This document shows positions 35,036 to 46,282 of a DNA stretch of 64,000 nt, one piece after another (the first letter of the stretch is position 1; every line of letters begins with the position of its first letter). The position numbers were made by a program, and so were the translations under genes. The stretch is from assembly GCF_001074805.1 (NCBI RefSeq), contig NZ_JUPI01000016.1:1-64000 (forward strand). The letters are read 5' to 3'. The notes below the pieces were generated by a model that was given only the letters and a program-made list of their open reading frames with translations, was not told the origin of the DNA and ran no database searches. This stretch comes from Streptococcus parasanguinis. Its GTDB lineage: Bacteria; Bacillota; Bacilli; Lactobacillales; Streptococcaceae.

Positions 35036-35695
35036 TTATCTAAAAAACATCGTATAAAGAAGTAAAACGTGATAACTGAGAAAGAGACAGGGAACAAAGG
35101 GAATCCGGTCTCTTTCTTTTTTGAGAGCAAAGAAGAGAATGCCTAAGATGGATGCAATTTGGATGAGAATGAGGATCTTGGTAGAAGAAAAGGTCAGTGA
35201 GAAGGTGGCGAGTAAGAGAAAATCTCCCGCCCCCATTCCAATAAAGAAAAAGTGAGCCCCCAACGCAAGGAGTAAAAAGACCAGCATGAGGAGATTACTA
35301 CCGGATAAAAAGAGGACTAAGGCATGGAGACAACACCAGATGGCCAAGGGGTATTCCATAAAGCGTAGGTCATAGATGGCTAAAACAGCAGATCCGAGTA
35401 ACGTCAGAAGTTGAGGAAGAGAAAGAAAACCATTGGCACAGGCTGAGAAGATCAGGCCACACCAGATCTCAAAAAGGCAGTACCAAAATGGGTAGGTCTG
35501 ATGACAATAGCGACAGCGAAAACGATGCAGTAGTTGCGAGAGAATAGGAATCAGATCCCAAACGCCAAGGACGTGCTGGCAGTGATCGCAATGACTGCGA
35601 GGAGTGAGAATGGATTGGTTTGGGAAGCGATCGACCACTAGTCCCAAAAAAGAGGCGAAACAAGTACCGATGGTAAAAAAATAAAAGTTGATCAT
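35036..35695 (-). CDS. cclA: Competence prepilin peptidase (A24 family)
   Basis: The 219-residue membrane aspartyl protease processes ComG-type pseudopilins for DNA uptake. It has the N-terminal SFLGLVVDRFP segment, two zinc-type pairs CDHC and CRYC, and catalytic Asp residues in AIYDLRFMEYP and GMGAGDFLLLA, with about seven hydrophobic helices. A SigX cin-box TACGAATA ends 7 nt before the ATG, so expression should be confined to late competence and the mRNA would be leaderless. It converges with trpB with only 7 nt between stops. Confidence 0.93.
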   Translation of the reverse strand: MINFYFFTIGTCFASFLGLVVDRFPNQSILTPRSHCDHCQHVLGVWDLIPILSQLLHRFRCRYCHQTYPFWYCLFEIWCGLIFSACANGFLSLPQLLTLLGSAVLAIYDLRFMEYPLAIWCCLHALVLFLSGSNLLMLVFLLLALGAHFFFIGMGAGDFLLLATFSLTFSSTKILILIQIASILGILFFALKKERDRIPFVPCLFLSYHVLLLYTMFFR

Positions 35696-35702
35696 ACTTA
35701 TT

Positions 35703-35710
35703 TATTCGTA
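35703..35710 (-). promoter_or_regulatory. SigX/ComX cin-box of cclA
   Basis: On the minus strand the exact streptococcal late-competence box TACGAATA precedes cclA by 7 nt, with a T-rich stretch upstream. Confidence 0.85.
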
Positions 35711-35746
35711 AACAAATCGAAAAATCACCTCATTTACTTGAAAATC

Positions 35747-35775
35747 TTGTAAAGCCTTTCTAAATTTGATACAAT
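35747..35775 (+). promoter_or_regulatory. Promoter of yqgQ, leaderless arrangement
   Basis: TTGTAA (35747-35752), a 17-nt spacer and TACAAT (35770-35775). The -10 box ends 7 nt before the ATG at 35783, so the transcript should start at the start codon. Confidence 0.65.
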
Positions 35776-35782
35776 AATGAAC

Positions 35783-36001
35783 ATGAAAAACCTGTATGAT
35801 GTTCAACAATTTTTAAAACGTTTTGGAATCATCATTTATGTGGGGAAGCGCCTCTATGACATCGAATTGATGAAAATTGAGCTTCAACGTCTTTATGATG
35901 CAGGCTTGATGGAGCGGCTCGATTATTTAGAAGCCGATACCGTTTTAAGAAGAGAACACAAGCAAGAATTAGAATTTTTGAAAAAGAGTGAGGTAGAGTG
36001 A
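35783..36001 (+). CDS. yqgQ: YqgQ family protein
   Basis: The 72-residue helical protein matches the YqgQ (DUF910) family of unknown function: LYDVQQFLKRFGIIIYVGKRLYDIELM. Genes of this family often precede a glucokinase or rhodanese-like gene in Firmicutes; here the rhodanese gene overlaps its stop. ATG 35783 is preferred because transcription is predicted to start there; ATG 35777 is the alternative. No Shine-Dalgarno is present. Confidence 0.85.
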   Translation: MKNLYDVQQFLKRFGIIIYVGKRLYDIELMKIELQRLYDAGLMERLDYLEADTVLRREHKQELEFLKKSEVE

Positions 36002-36381
36002 TGGGAAATATCATTTTTTGGTTGGTTGTTTTAGGAGTAGTTGGATGGATGGCCTTTAATTATTTCCGCATCCGTAAAGCTGCTAAATTTGTGGACAATG
36101 CCGCTTTTGAAGAGTTGATTCGTAAAGGGCAGTTGATTGACTTGCGAGAGCCAGTTGAGTTTCATGCCAAGCATATCTTGGGTGCACGTAATATTCCTTC
36201 CAGTCAATTGAAGCTGAGTACAGGTGCCTTACGCAAGGACAAACCAATTTTATTGTACGAAAATAGCCGTAGTTCGCGTGTAACCAATGCGGCTCTCTAT
36301 CTCAAGAAACAGGGCTATACAGACATTTATGTCTTGTCTTATGGTCTTGATTCTTGGAATGGTAAGGTAAAGTCCAGTTAA
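36001..36381 (+). CDS. Membrane-anchored rhodanese-like protein lacking the catalytic Cys
   Basis: The protein of about 126 residues has an N-terminal membrane helix (IIFWLVVLGVVGWMAFNYF) and a rhodanese domain (IDLREPVEFHAKHILGARNIP, then ILLYENSRSSRVTNAALYL). In active rhodaneses the loop after the LLY strand begins with Cys; here the loop is ENSRSSR, so persulfide chemistry is not expected and a binding role is more likely. GAGGTAGAG precedes the ATG, which overlaps the yqgQ stop. Confidence 0.85.
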   Translation: MGNIIFWLVVLGVVGWMAFNYFRIRKAAKFVDNAAFEELIRKGQLIDLREPVEFHAKHILGARNIPSSQLKLSTGALRKDKPILLYENSRSSRVTNAALYLKKQGYTDIYVLSYGLDSWNGKVKSS

Positions 36382-36461
36382 TAGGATGTAAAAAGTTGCC
36401 ATATAATAGTTCTATTTATAACTGACTTTTTATAGCATAAATTATAAGGGAGTTTGTGAAC

Positions 36462-36695
36462 ATGCAAGAAAAGAACAATTCCTCATTTGTTATGGGTATC
36501 ATATCTATTATTGTTGCCTTTATATTTCCATTGTTAAGTATTATTTTTGGTATTTTAGGTTTGGCCTTGGCTATTTTAAATCAAAACGAGTCTGGACTAG
36601 ACTATACGACAGAAAAAATTCTCTCTATTGTAGGGATTGTGCTTTCTGTAATTTTCTGTCTCATGTTTATCTCACAACTTTCGGGAATTAATTAA
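36462..36695 (+). CDS. Small two-helix membrane protein
   Basis: The protein of about 77 residues has two hydrophobic helices (FVMGIISIIVAFIFPLLSIIFGIL and ILSIVGIVLSVIFCLMFI) with a polar link, similar in layout to DUF4190-type proteins. Function is unknown. ATG 36462 is chosen because GGGAG lies 9 nt upstream. Base composition is AT-rich compared with neighbours. Confidence 0.65.
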   Translation: MQEKNNSSFVMGIISIIVAFIFPLLSIIFGILGLALAILNQNESGLDYTTEKILSIVGIVLSVIFCLMFISQLSGIN

Positions 36696-36733
36696 AACAA
36701 AAAAAGCTTTAAAACTAAAGCTTTTTTTGTTTT
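36694..36733. terminator. Bidirectional terminator between the small membrane protein and rsuA-type gene
   Basis: An 18-bp perfect inverted repeat with central AAAGCTTTA arms, A-rich on one side and T-rich on the other, serves both convergent genes and overlaps both coding ends. Confidence 0.85.
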
Positions 36734-36734
36734 A

Positions 36735-37457
36735 TCAACTGTTTTCTATATAGTTTTTAATAATCTGTAATTCATCTTGGTTCAAAGGGCGGTATTGACC
36801 CTCTGCTAGCTCTGAATCTAATGTAAAATCCCCGAACTGAACACGTTTTAAGGCAGTGACCTTGACACCGACAGAGAGGAACATTTTCTTGACCTGATGA
36901 AACTTCCCTTCAGAGATGGTGATGGTGGCTCTGCTTAGATTGGGGCTTGAAACTTGAATCTCCAGTTGAGCAGGTTTACAGCTAGTTCCATCTAAAAAGA
37001 TAATCCCATCTTTGAACTTTTGGATATGTTCTGATGAGAGCGGTCCATTGACTTCAACTTGATAAGTTTTATCTACATGATATTGAGGATGAAGAAGTTG
37101 AAAACCAAGGGGCCCATTATCTGTTAAGAGAAGAAGACCCATCGTATCTCGATCCAGTCGACCAATTGCATAGAGTTGGTCTGACTGGAGATGTTGAGGT
37201 AGTATGTCCATGACTGTTAGCAGTTCCTTGTCCTTACTTGCTGTCACGACACCATTTGGCTTATGGAGCATGAGGTAGATGTGCTCATATCCTTCGATTA
37301 TTCTATCTTTGAAAATTAGCTCTTGCAACCCTGTATCAACATTCTGTGCAAGGGAATAAGCCGGAAGTCCATCTACCAAAATTTCTTTTTTTAGAAGAGC
37401 CTGTTTCATGCCTTTTCGACTAACTTTTTCTTGGGCTAATATTTTATCTAATCGCAT
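36735..37457 (-). CDS. Pseudouridine synthase, RsuA/RluB/E/F family
   Basis: The 240-residue enzyme has an N-terminal S4 domain (RLDKILAQEKVSRKGMKQALLKKEILVDG) and a catalytic domain with the nucleophile Asp in YAIGRLDRDTMGLLLLTDNG. A second motif is ISEGKFHQVKKMFLSVG. RsuA modifies U516 of 16S rRNA; which member of the family this is cannot be fixed. Monocistronic on the minus strand, with its 3' end in the shared terminator. Confidence 0.93.
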   Translation of the reverse strand: MRLDKILAQEKVSRKGMKQALLKKEILVDGLPAYSLAQNVDTGLQELIFKDRIIEGYEHIYLMLHKPNGVVTASKDKELLTVMDILPQHLQSDQLYAIGRLDRDTMGLLLLTDNGPLGFQLLHPQYHVDKTYQVEVNGPLSSEHIQKFKDGIIFLDGTSCKPAQLEIQVSSPNLSRATITISEGKFHQVKKMFLSVGVKVTALKRVQFGDFTLDSELAEGQYRPLNQDELQIIKNYIENS

Positions 37458-37566
37458 ACCAGCTTATCTTATCATAAGTCAGTGCTTTTGAAAAGAAAAG
37501 GGAAAAAGTGGATTTTCTATTGAAAACATTTACAACTAGCTGAACTGTGTTTTTTAAACGGGACTG

Positions 37567-37575
37567 TGGTATAAT
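37567..37575 (+). promoter_or_regulatory. Extended -10 promoter of typA
   Basis: TG-G-TATAAT lies about 43 nt before the ATG; the -35 region is poor. Confidence 0.5.
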
Positions 37576-37617
37576 TGTTCAGTTAGAAATATTATTTAAA
37601 ATTATATAGAGGAAATC

Positions 37618-39465
37618 ATGACAAAATTAAGAGAAGATATTCGTAACGTTGCGATCATTGCCCACGTTGACCATGGTAAAACAACCTTGGTAGACGAATT
37701 GTTGAAACAATCGCACACCTTGGATGAACGTAAAGAATTGCAAGAACGTGCAATGGACTCAAACGATCTTGAAAAAGAACGTGGGATTACCATTCTTGCT
37801 AAAAATACAGCCGTTGCTTATAACGGAACTCGGATCAATATCATGGACACACCAGGACACGCGGACTTCGGTGGAGAAGTGGAACGGATCATGAAAATGG
37901 TTGACGGGGTTGTATTGGTCGTAGATGCCTACGAAGGAACTATGCCTCAGACTCGTTTCGTATTGAAAAAAGCCTTGGAACAAGATCTTGTGCCGATCGT
38001 TGTAGTTAATAAAATCGATAAGCCATCTGCTCGTCCAGCAGAAGTAGTAGACGAAGTCTTGGAACTCTTCATCGAGCTAGGTGCGGATGATGACCAGCTT
38101 GACTTCCCAGTTGTTTATGCATCAGCGATCAACGGAACATCATCCTTGTCAGATGATCCAGCAGATCAAGAAAAGACTATGGCGCCAATCTTTGACACCA
38201 TTATCGACCACATCCCAGCTCCAGTTGATAACTCAGATGAGCCCCTTCAATTCCAAGTGTCTCTTCTTGACTACAATGACTTCGTTGGTCGTATCGGTAT
38301 CGGACGTGTCTTCCGTGGTACAGTTAAGGTTGGGGACCAAGTTACCCTTTCTAAATTGGATGGAACGACTAAGAGCTTCCGTGTTACCAAACTCTTTGGT
38401 TTCTTTGGTTTGGAACGTCGTGAGATTCAAGAAGCTAAAGCTGGTGACTTGATTGCTATCTCTGGTATGGAAGATATCTTCGTTGGAGAAACCATCACAC
38501 CGACAGATGCAGTTGAAGCTCTTCCAATCCTTCACATCGACGAACCAACCCTTCAAATGACCTTCTTGGTGAATAACTCACCATTTGCTGGTCGTGAAGG
38601 AAAATGGGTGACCTCTCGTAAGGTCGAAGAACGCTTGCAAGCCGAATTGCAAACAGACGTCTCTCTTCGTGTTGACCCGACTGACTCACCTGATAAATGG
38701 ACAGTTTCAGGACGTGGGGAATTGCACTTGTCTATCTTGATTGAAACCATGCGTCGTGAAGGATACGAATTGCAAGTATCTCGTCCAGAAGTGATCATCA
38801 AGGAAATTGATGGTGTCAAATGTGAACCATTTGAGCGTGTGCAAATCGACACACCAGAAGAATACCAAGGATCTGTTATCCAAAGCCTTTCTGAACGTAA
38901 AGGTGAAATGTTGGATATGGTCGCAACTGGTAACGGTCAAACTCGTTTGGTCTTCCTTGTTCCAGCGCGTGGGTTAATTGGATATTCAACAGAGTTCTTG
39001 TCAATGACACGTGGTTACGGAATCATGAACCACACCTTTGACCAATACTTGCCGGTGATTCCAGGAGAAATTGGTGGACGTCACCGTGGTGCTCTTGTTT
39101 CCATCGATAACGGGAAAGCAACGACATACTCGATCATGTCTATTGAAGAACGTGGTACGATCTTTGTCAATCCAGGTACAGAAGTTTACGAAGGAATGAT
39201 CATTGGGGAAAACTCTCGTGAGAACGACTTGACTGTCAACATTACGAAAGCAAAACAAATGACCAACGTTCGTTCAGCTACCAAGGACCAAACAGCGGTT
39301 ATCAAGACTCCTCGTATCTTAACTTTGGAAGAATCTCTTGAGTTCTTGAACGACGATGAGTACATGGAAGTAACACCTGAATCTATCCGTTTGCGTAAAC
39401 AAATCTTGAACAAAGCAGAACGCGAAAAAGCAAATAAAAAGAAAAAATCAGCAGCTGCTGAATAA
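37618..39465 (+). CDS. typA: Translational GTPase TypA/BipA
   Basis: The 615-residue ribosome-binding GTPase has G1 AHVDHGKT (residues 16-23), G3 DTPGHADF, G4 NKID and G5 SAING, followed by EF-G-like domains and the BipA-specific C-terminal domain. It acts in ribosome assembly and stress responses. Ribosome site AGAGGAAA precedes the ATG. It is followed 23 nt later by a small membrane protein gene. Confidence 0.97.
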   Translation: MTKLREDIRNVAIIAHVDHGKTTLVDELLKQSHTLDERKELQERAMDSNDLEKERGITILAKNTAVAYNGTRINIMDTPGHADFGGEVERIMKMVDGVVLVVDAYEGTMPQTRFVLKKALEQDLVPIVVVNKIDKPSARPAEVVDEVLELFIELGADDDQLDFPVVYASAINGTSSLSDDPADQEKTMAPIFDTIIDHIPAPVDNSDEPLQFQVSLLDYNDFVGRIGIGRVFRGTVKVGDQVTLSKLDGTTKSFRVTKLFGFFGLERREIQEAKAGDLIAISGMEDIFVGETITPTDAVEALPILHIDEPTLQMTFLVNNSPFAGREGKWVTSRKVEERLQAELQTDVSLRVDPTDSPDKWTVSGRGELHLSILIETMRREGYELQVSRPEVIIKEIDGVKCEPFERVQIDTPEEYQGSVIQSLSERKGEMLDMVATGNGQTRLVFLVPARGLIGYSTEFLSMTRGYGIMNHTFDQYLPVIPGEIGGRHRGALVSIDNGKATTYSIMSIEERGTIFVNPGTEVYEGMIIGENSRENDLTVNITKAKQMTNVRSATKDQTAVIKTPRILTLEESLEFLNDDEYMEVTPESIRLRKQILNKAEREKANKKKKSAAAE

Positions 39466-39488
39466 TACGAAAAGAAAGGAGAAACAAA

Positions 39489-39737
39489 ATGGTCTATTTT
39501 ATCTTAGGGATTTTGATTCTCCTTTTTTACCTTTTTATGACCCCAAAGAGTATTCGTGGTACCTTAAACAGTGTCACAATGGTGGTCTTGATCGTCTCTT
39601 TTATCGTCCTTGCTTGTCTAGCCATTTTTCAGATATTCCAACTACCGTCCGAGTTTTTTGTCGGTGCCTTTCTGGCCTTTGTTGGCTACCTGGCTTTGGT
39701 AGATATTTCCAAAATGACGACCAAACAGAAAAAATAA
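39489..39737 (+). CDS. DUF3165 family membrane protein
   Basis: The 82-residue protein has three hydrophobic helices (FILGILILLFYLFMT, VTMVVLIVSFIVLACLAIF, FFVGAFLAFVGYLALV) and matches the streptococcal DUF3165 family of unknown function. AAAGGAGA precedes the ATG. Its constant position between typA and murD suggests an envelope link, which is inference. Confidence 0.82.
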   Translation: MVYFILGILILLFYLFMTPKSIRGTLNSVTMVVLIVSFIVLACLAIFQIFQLPSEFFVGAFLAFVGYLALVDISKMTTKQKK

Positions 39738-39754
39738 ACGGTGACGTGATTTTT

Positions 39755-39778
39755 AAAGCCCTTTGGGCTTTTTAATTT
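39755..39778 (+). terminator. Terminator between DUF3165 and murD
   Basis: AAAGCCC and GGGCTTT form a stem with a short loop, followed by a T-rich tail. Confidence 0.75.
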
Positions 39779-39827
39779 TGCTAAAAAAAGGTAAAATAGA
39801 GAGTGATAAAAATGGAGCGAAGAAATC

Positions 39828-41177
39828 ATGAAATTTGTGAAACAATTTGAAAATAAAAAGGTTCTTGTATTAGGTTTGGCTAAGTCAGGCGAGTCAGCTG
39901 CCCGTTTGTTGGATCGCTTAGGAGCGATTGTGACCGTCAATGATGGCAAACCTTTTGAAGAAAATCCAGCAGCACAAAGTTTACTGGAAGAAGGGATTAA
40001 AGTTGTGACAGGAGGTCACCCTTTGGAATTGTTGGATGAAGACTTTGCAGTCATGGTCAAAAATCCAGGAATCCCTTATTCGAATCCAATGGTTGAAAAA
40101 GCGCTTGAAAAAGGCATTCCCGTCCTCACTGAAGTGGAATTGGCCTATCTGATTTCGGATGCGCCAATTATTGGGATTACAGGATCAAACGGAAAAACGA
40201 CGACGACAACCATGATCGGGGAAGTCTTGACGGCTGCCGGTCAAGGTGGTCTATTGTCTGGAAATATCGGTTTTCCAGCTAGTCAAGTTGCACAAACAGC
40301 AACAGAAAAGGATGTTCTGGTCATGGAATTGTCTTCTTTCCAATTGATGGGAATTGAAGCCTTCCATCCAGAGATTGCAGTGATTACCAACCTCATGCCG
40401 ACCCATATCGACTATCATGGTTCTTTTGAAAATTATGTAGCTGCCAAATGGAATCTTCAAAAGAATATGACAGAAAAAGATGTCATTGTCTTGAACTTCA
40501 ATCAAGACCTGGCCAAAGAACTCGCTACAAAAACCAAGGCAAGGGTCCTTCCATTTTCAACGGTTGAAAAAGTGGATGGGGCTTATTTGGAAGATGGACT
40601 TCTCAAGTTTAAGGGAGAAGTTGTTATGCGAGCAGATGAACTGGGAGTTCCAGGTAGCCACAATGTAGAGAATGCCTTGGCAACGATTGCGGTCGCAAAA
40701 GTCCGGGGAGTAGAGAATGAGGTCATTAAAGAAACCTTGTCAGCCTTTGGAGGAGTGAAACACCGTCTTCAATATGTGGATGAGATTCAAGGTGTCAAAT
40801 TCTACAATGATAGCAAATCGACTAATATTCTAGCAACACAAAAAGCTCTTTCTGGTTTTGATAACAGCAAGGTGATCTTGATTGCAGGGGGGCTCGATCG
40901 TGGCAATGAATTTGATGAATTGGTGCCTCACATTACTGGTTTAAAGGAAATGGTGATTCTAGGGGAATCAGCTCCTCGAGTGAAACGCGCAGCAGATAAA
41001 GCTGGCGTCTCTTATGTTGATGCGGCAGATGTAGCGGATGCTACAAAGAAAGCCTTCGACTTGGCTAGCCCCGGAGATGTTGTGCTACTAAGTCCTGCTA
41101 ATGCCAGCTGGGATATGTATCCGAATTTTGAAGTGCGTGGGGATGAATTCCTTGCTACAGTAAAAGGGTTGAAATAA
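39828..41177 (+). CDS. murD: UDP-N-acetylmuramoyl-L-alanine--D-glutamate ligase
   Basis: The 449-residue Mur ligase adds D-glutamate to the peptidoglycan precursor. It has the N-terminal [13 protein letters not shown]ossmann segment, the ATP loop [12 protein letters not shown], the central [11 protein letters not shown], and the C-terminal FYNDSKSTN and [10 protein letters not shown]. It heads the division and cell-wall cluster, with murG 1 nt after its stop. Confidence 0.97.
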   Translation: MKFVKQFENKKVLVLGLAKSGESAARLLDRLGAIVTVNDGKPFEENPAAQSLLEEGIKVVTGGHPLELLDEDFAVMVKNPGIPYSNPMVEKALEKGIPVLTEVELAYLISDAPIIGITGSNGKTTTTTMIGEVLTAAGQGGLLSGNIGFPASQVAQTATEKDVLVMELSSFQLMGIEAFHPEIAVITNLMPTHIDYHGSFENYVAAKWNLQKNMTEKDVIVLNFNQDLAKELATKTKARVLPFSTVEKVDGAYLEDGLLKFKGEVVMRADELGVPGSHNVENALATIAVAKVRGVENEVIKETLSAFGGVKHRLQYVDEIQGVKFYNDSKSTNILATQKALSGFDNSKVILIAGGLDRGNEFDELVPHITGLKEMVILGESAPRVKRAADKAGVSYVDAADVADATKKAFDLASPGDVVLLSPANASWDMYPNFEVRGDEFLATVKGLK

Positions 41178-41178
41178 G

Positions 41179-42261
41179 ATGAAAAAAATAATGTTTACTG
41201 GTGGGGGAACCGTGGGACATGTGACCCTTAATCTCCTCTTGATTCCAAAATTTATCGAAGATGGATGGGAAGTTCATTATATTGGGGACAAAAAAGGAAT
41301 CGAATACCAAGAGATCAAAAAGTCTGGCTTAGACGTACGCTTCCATTCAATTGCAACGGGGAAATTGCGCCGTTATTTCTCTTTCCAAAATATGATGGAT
41401 GTGTTCAAGGTAGCTTGGGGAACGCTCCAGTCCATTGCAATCCTGCTTCGTGTGCGCCCACAAGTTCTCTTCTCAAAAGGGGGATTTGTCTCTGTGCCGC
41501 CGGTGATCGCAGCTAGACTCACGCGTGTCCCTGTCTATATCCATGAGTCGGATCTCTCGATGGGATTGGCCAATAAAATTGCTTATAAATTCGCTACCAA
41601 GATGTACACGACTTTTGAGCAAGCTCATGGTTTAACAAAGAGTGCGCATATCGGTGCGGTAACCAAGGTCACAGATCGTATTCCGACAACTTCTGAAAAA
41701 TTAGAAGAAAAAACAAAAGGTTTCCGAAAAGACTTGCCGACTCTTCTCTTTGTCGGAGGATCAGCTGGTGCGCGTGTCTTTAATGAATTTGTGACAGAGC
41801 ACAAAGCAGAGCTCATGCAGCACTACAATATCATCAATTTGACAGGCGATTCAACATTGAATCAGGCTGAGGGCGGTTTGTATCGAGTGGATTATGTAAC
41901 GGATCAGTATTTGCCAATGCTCCAGAAGGCTGATTTAGTGGTGACTAGAGGTGGGGCCAATACCTTATTTGAGCTCTTAGCTATGAACAAACTCCATTTG
42001 ATTGTACCGCTAGGAAAAGAAGCCAGCCGTGGCGATCAGATTGAAAATGCCCAATATTTTGTGGATAAAGGTTATGCAGAGCAATTGCAGGAAGAGCAAT
42101 TGACGCTCGAAACCTTCAATGAAACCATTCAAGAAATGTTGAAGCAAAGCCAAGTCTACCACCAAGCAATGGAAAAATCGACAGAACTCCTTTCACTAGA
42201 CGATTTTTATGGCCTGCTTCAAAAAGATATCAGTAAGGGAAAAGATGACGGACGACAATAA
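41179..42261 (+). CDS. murG: UDP-GlcNAc:undecaprenyl-PP-MurNAc-pentapeptide GlcNAc transferase
   Basis: The 360-residue GT28 glycosyltransferase makes lipid II at the inner membrane face. It has the N-terminal [11 protein letters not shown] loop, [34 protein letters not shown] and the donor-binding [14 protein letters not shown]. The streptococcal form reads TVGH where many others read TGGH, a known Gram-positive coccal variant. Its 3' end overlaps the divIB start by 17 nt. Confidence 0.96.
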   Translation: MKKIMFTGGGTVGHVTLNLLLIPKFIEDGWEVHYIGDKKGIEYQEIKKSGLDVRFHSIATGKLRRYFSFQNMMDVFKVAWGTLQSIAILLRVRPQVLFSKGGFVSVPPVIAARLTRVPVYIHESDLSMGLANKIAYKFATKMYTTFEQAHGLTKSAHIGAVTKVTDRIPTTSEKLEEKTKGFRKDLPTLLFVGGSAGARVFNEFVTEHKAELMQHYNIINLTGDSTLNQAEGGLYRVDYVTDQYLPMLQKADLVVTRGGANTLFELLAMNKLHLIVPLGKEASRGDQIENAQYFVDKGYAEQLQEEQLTLETFNETIQEMLKQSQVYHQAMEKSTELLSLDDFYGLLQKDISKGKDDGRQ

Positions 42262-43468
42262 AAAAACGCCAACGGATGACAAAATTACAGAATTGTCAGC
42301 CTGGCAAAAAAGAAACAAAGAATATTTAGAAAAAAAAGCGCTTGAAAAAGCGGAAGAAGCTGAAACAGAGGAAACTGAAAGCGAAGAAGCAAAAGAAGAC
42401 GAAGACCTTTCAGAAAAAGAAACAGCTTCCGTCTCAGAGGAAGAATCTGACGAACGAAAAGAGTCTGAAGAGGAAGATGAATCTGAGGCCGAAGAGGATC
42501 CAGAAGCAGATGGAGAAAGTTCAGAAGGAGAAGAGGATGATCCGGCTGTAGAGGAGCTAGATCCTTCAGAGAAGCAAGAGAAAAAGCCTTCATTTTTTAA
42601 AGGCTTAAAGACGAAAAAGCCAAAGAAGGAACCGACAGTGGCAAAACGCCATATCTATCGTGCCCTTCCGGTTATCGGAATCAGCTCGATTGTCGCCCTT
42701 CTCTCAATCTATTTTTTAAGTCCCTTGTCCACACAGAAAGTGATTGAATTTTCAGGGAACAAAGCGGTTGACCAGCAACTCTTATATGAAAAAAGTCGCA
42801 TCAAAGAAGAAGATTATACTCTGACGACCTTCCTTCATAAATCGGTCTATGAACAAAATATGAAAACGGCTAGTCCATGGATCAAAGAGGTTCACATGCA
42901 TTATCAATTCCCGGTGACCTTTAAAGTCAATATCGTGGAACACAAAGTAGTTGCTTATTATGTGACCGGAGAAGACCACTATCCAGTATTGGAAAATGGA
43001 GAAGTCGTTGAGACAGTAACTCCAGCTTCGGAATTGCCGTCCTCCTATATTAGTTTAAAATTCTCAGATCGAGAATTGGTTAGACAATTTGTCCAAGAAA
43101 TGAAGTCTATATCTTCTTCCATTACGGATAAAATTGTTTCGGTAGATCTGACACCAAGTAAGGTCACCAAGGATCTGGTGACCATCACCATGAAAAACGA
43201 TAATAAAATCTTGGTGCCTGTTTCCCAAATAACCCGCAAGCTTCCTTATTATAAAGCCATTAGTAAGCAATTAGACGATGATTCGACTATCGATATGGAG
43301 GCTGGAGTTTTCAGCTATAGTGAACAATCCATCGCAGATGCCAAAGAGCAAGCTGAGAAAGAAAAGGCTGAAAGTACAGAAAATCAGAATGAACATTCTG
43401 AGGAAGCAAGCCAAGAACAGAATCAAGAACAGAATCCAGAAGGGGAGAATTCTTCTGGGAATGAGTAA
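42245..43468 (+). CDS. divIB: Cell division protein DivIB/FtsQ
   Basis: The 407-residue bitopic protein has a long acidic cytoplasmic region (about residues 25-115, dense in Glu/Ser/Asp). A basic stretch follows ([15 protein letters not shown]), then a membrane helix ([18 protein letters not shown]), a POTRA domain and the DivIB beta domain. The C-terminal tail is Glu/Gln rich. DivIB joins FtsL and DivIC at the septum. Start 42245 follows AAGGGAAAAG inside murG; the upstream frame lacks a ribosome site. Confidence 0.94.
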   Translation: MTDDNKKTPTDDKITELSAWQKRNKEYLEKKALEKAEEAETEETESEEAKEDEDLSEKETASVSEEESDERKESEEEDESEAEEDPEADGESSEGEEDDPAVEELDPSEKQEKKPSFFKGLKTKKPKKEPTVAKRHIYRALPVIGISSIVALLSIYFLSPLSTQKVIEFSGNKAVDQQLLYEKSRIKEEDYTLTTFLHKSVYEQNMKTASPWIKEVHMHYQFPVTFKVNIVEHKVVAYYVTGEDHYPVLENGEVVETVTPASELPSSYISLKFSDRELVRQFVQEMKSISSSITDKIVSVDLTPSKVTKDLVTITMKNDNKILVPVSQITRKLPYYKAISKQLDDDSTIDMEAGVFSYSEQSIADAKEQAEKEKAESTENQNEHSEEASQEQNQEQNPEGENSSGNE

Positions 43469-43524
43469 AGCCCATAAATTATCTCAAATAATTGAAGAAA
43501 AAATGTCCATTTTAGGCTTCTTTG

Positions 43525-43533
43525 TGATATAAT
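43525..43533 (+). promoter_or_regulatory. Extended -10 promoter of ftsA-ftsZ
   Basis: TG-A-TATAAT lies 78 nt before the ftsA ATG in the 142-nt gap after divIB, so ftsAZ can be transcribed separately from murD-murG-divIB. Confidence 0.55.
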
Positions 43534-43610
43534 GAAGTTTGGATAGTTCCAACTAAAAGGGCTATAAATAGATGTAAAGTGAAAACAAATAAAGAGAGAG
43601 GACTGGTGTA

Positions 43611-44999
43611 ATGGCTAGAGACGGCTTTTTTACAGGTTTAGATATCGGTACTAGTTCAATAAAAGTATTGGTGGCAGAACATGTCAATGGAGAAATGAAT
43701 GTAATTGGAGTCAGCAATGCAAAAAGTGCTGGCGTCAAAGATGGAATTATAGTAGATATCGAAGCTGCTTCAAATGCAATTAAAAATGCAATCAGCCAAG
43801 CTGAAGAAAAAGCAGGGATTTCAATCAATCTAGTCAATGTTGGGTTGCCTGCAAACTTACTACAAATCGAAGCAACTCAAGGAATGATTCCAGTCACAAG
43901 TGATTCGAAAGAAATCACAGATGCAGATGTTGAAAATGTTGTCAAATCTGCACTCACAAAAAGTATGACACCGGATCGTGAAGTAATCACCTTCATTCCT
44001 GAGGAATTCACAGTTGATGGTTTCCAAGGGATCCGCGATCCACGCGGAATGATGGGGATCCGACTTGAAATGCGTGGCCTTCTTTATACAGGACCTCGTA
44101 CAATCTTGCACAATTTGCGTAAAACCGTTGAACGTGCAGGCTTACAAGTTGAAAACATCATCATTTCACCGCTTGCGATGATCAAAACAGTCTTGAATGA
44201 AGGCGAACGTGAATTCGGAGCAACGGTGATCGATATGGGTGGTGGCCAAACAACGGTGGCATCTGTTCGTAGCCAAGAACTTCAATTTACAAATATCTAC
44301 CAAGAAGGTGGCGATTATGTTACCAAAGATATTTCTAAAGTATTGAAAACTTCTCAAAAATTGGCAGAAGGCTTGAAGTTCAACTATGGTGAGGCCTATG
44401 TGCCATCTGCTGGAAACGAAGTCTTCCATGTAGAAGTCATCGGTGAAGTAGAGCCAGTTGAAGTGACTGAGAAGTACTTAGCTGAAATCATTTCAGCACG
44501 TATTAAACACATCTTTGAGCAAATCAAACAAGACCTTGAGAGAAGACATTTGTTGGATCTTCCTGGTGGTATTGTGATTATCGGTGGAGGTGCGATCCTT
44601 CCTGGTGTTGAAGAATTGGCTCAAGAAGTCTTTGGTGTAAATGTGAAATTGTTTGTTCCAAATCAAATTGGAATTCGCAATCCAGCTTTTGCCCATGTAA
44701 TTAGCTTGTCTGAATATGCAGGCAATTTGACAGATGTGGATATTATTGCTCAAGCTGCGGTTCATGGAGACGAAGTCTTGCGTCAACAACCGATTCAATT
44801 TGATCGTCCAGTGCAACCACAAGTACAACCACAACCTGCTGCTCCAGCACAACCGGTAGTACCTGCATACAATGCTGAGAAGATTGAATCTCCAGTGGAT
44901 ACTCAAGAAATTCCAGCAGCAAGCAATGATAGCAAACAAGAACCAAAAACTACATTCACAGACCGAATGAAAAATTTGATCGGTAATATGTTTGATTAA
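43611..44999 (+). CDS. ftsA: Cell division protein FtsA
   Basis: The 462-residue actin-like protein tethers FtsZ to the membrane. It has the phosphate-1 loop TGLDIGTSSIKV, GATVIDMGGGQTTVA and an adenosine motif GGGAILPGVEELA. A Pro/Gln-rich linker (about 395-440) leads to a C-terminal amphipathic helix FTDRMKNLIGNMF that inserts in the membrane. ftsZ follows 15 nt later. Confidence 0.97.
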   Translation: MARDGFFTGLDIGTSSIKVLVAEHVNGEMNVIGVSNAKSAGVKDGIIVDIEAASNAIKNAISQAEEKAGISINLVNVGLPANLLQIEATQGMIPVTSDSKEITDADVENVVKSALTKSMTPDREVITFIPEEFTVDGFQGIRDPRGMMGIRLEMRGLLYTGPRTILHNLRKTVERAGLQVENIIISPLAMIKTVLNEGEREFGATVIDMGGGQTTVASVRSQELQFTNIYQEGGDYVTKDISKVLKTSQKLAEGLKFNYGEAYVPSAGNEVFHVEVIGEVEPVEVTEKYLAEIISARIKHIFEQIKQDLERRHLLDLPGGIVIIGGGAILPGVEELAQEVFGVNVKLFVPNQIGIRNPAFAHVISLSEYAGNLTDVDIIAQAAVHGDEVLRQQPIQFDRPVQPQVQPQPAAPAQPVVPAYNAEKIESPVDTQEIPAASNDSKQEPKTTFTDRMKNLIGNMFD

Positions 45000-45008
45000 G
45001 GAGTGTAA

Positions 45009-46280
<1,272 letters not shown>

Positions 46281-46282
46281 TC

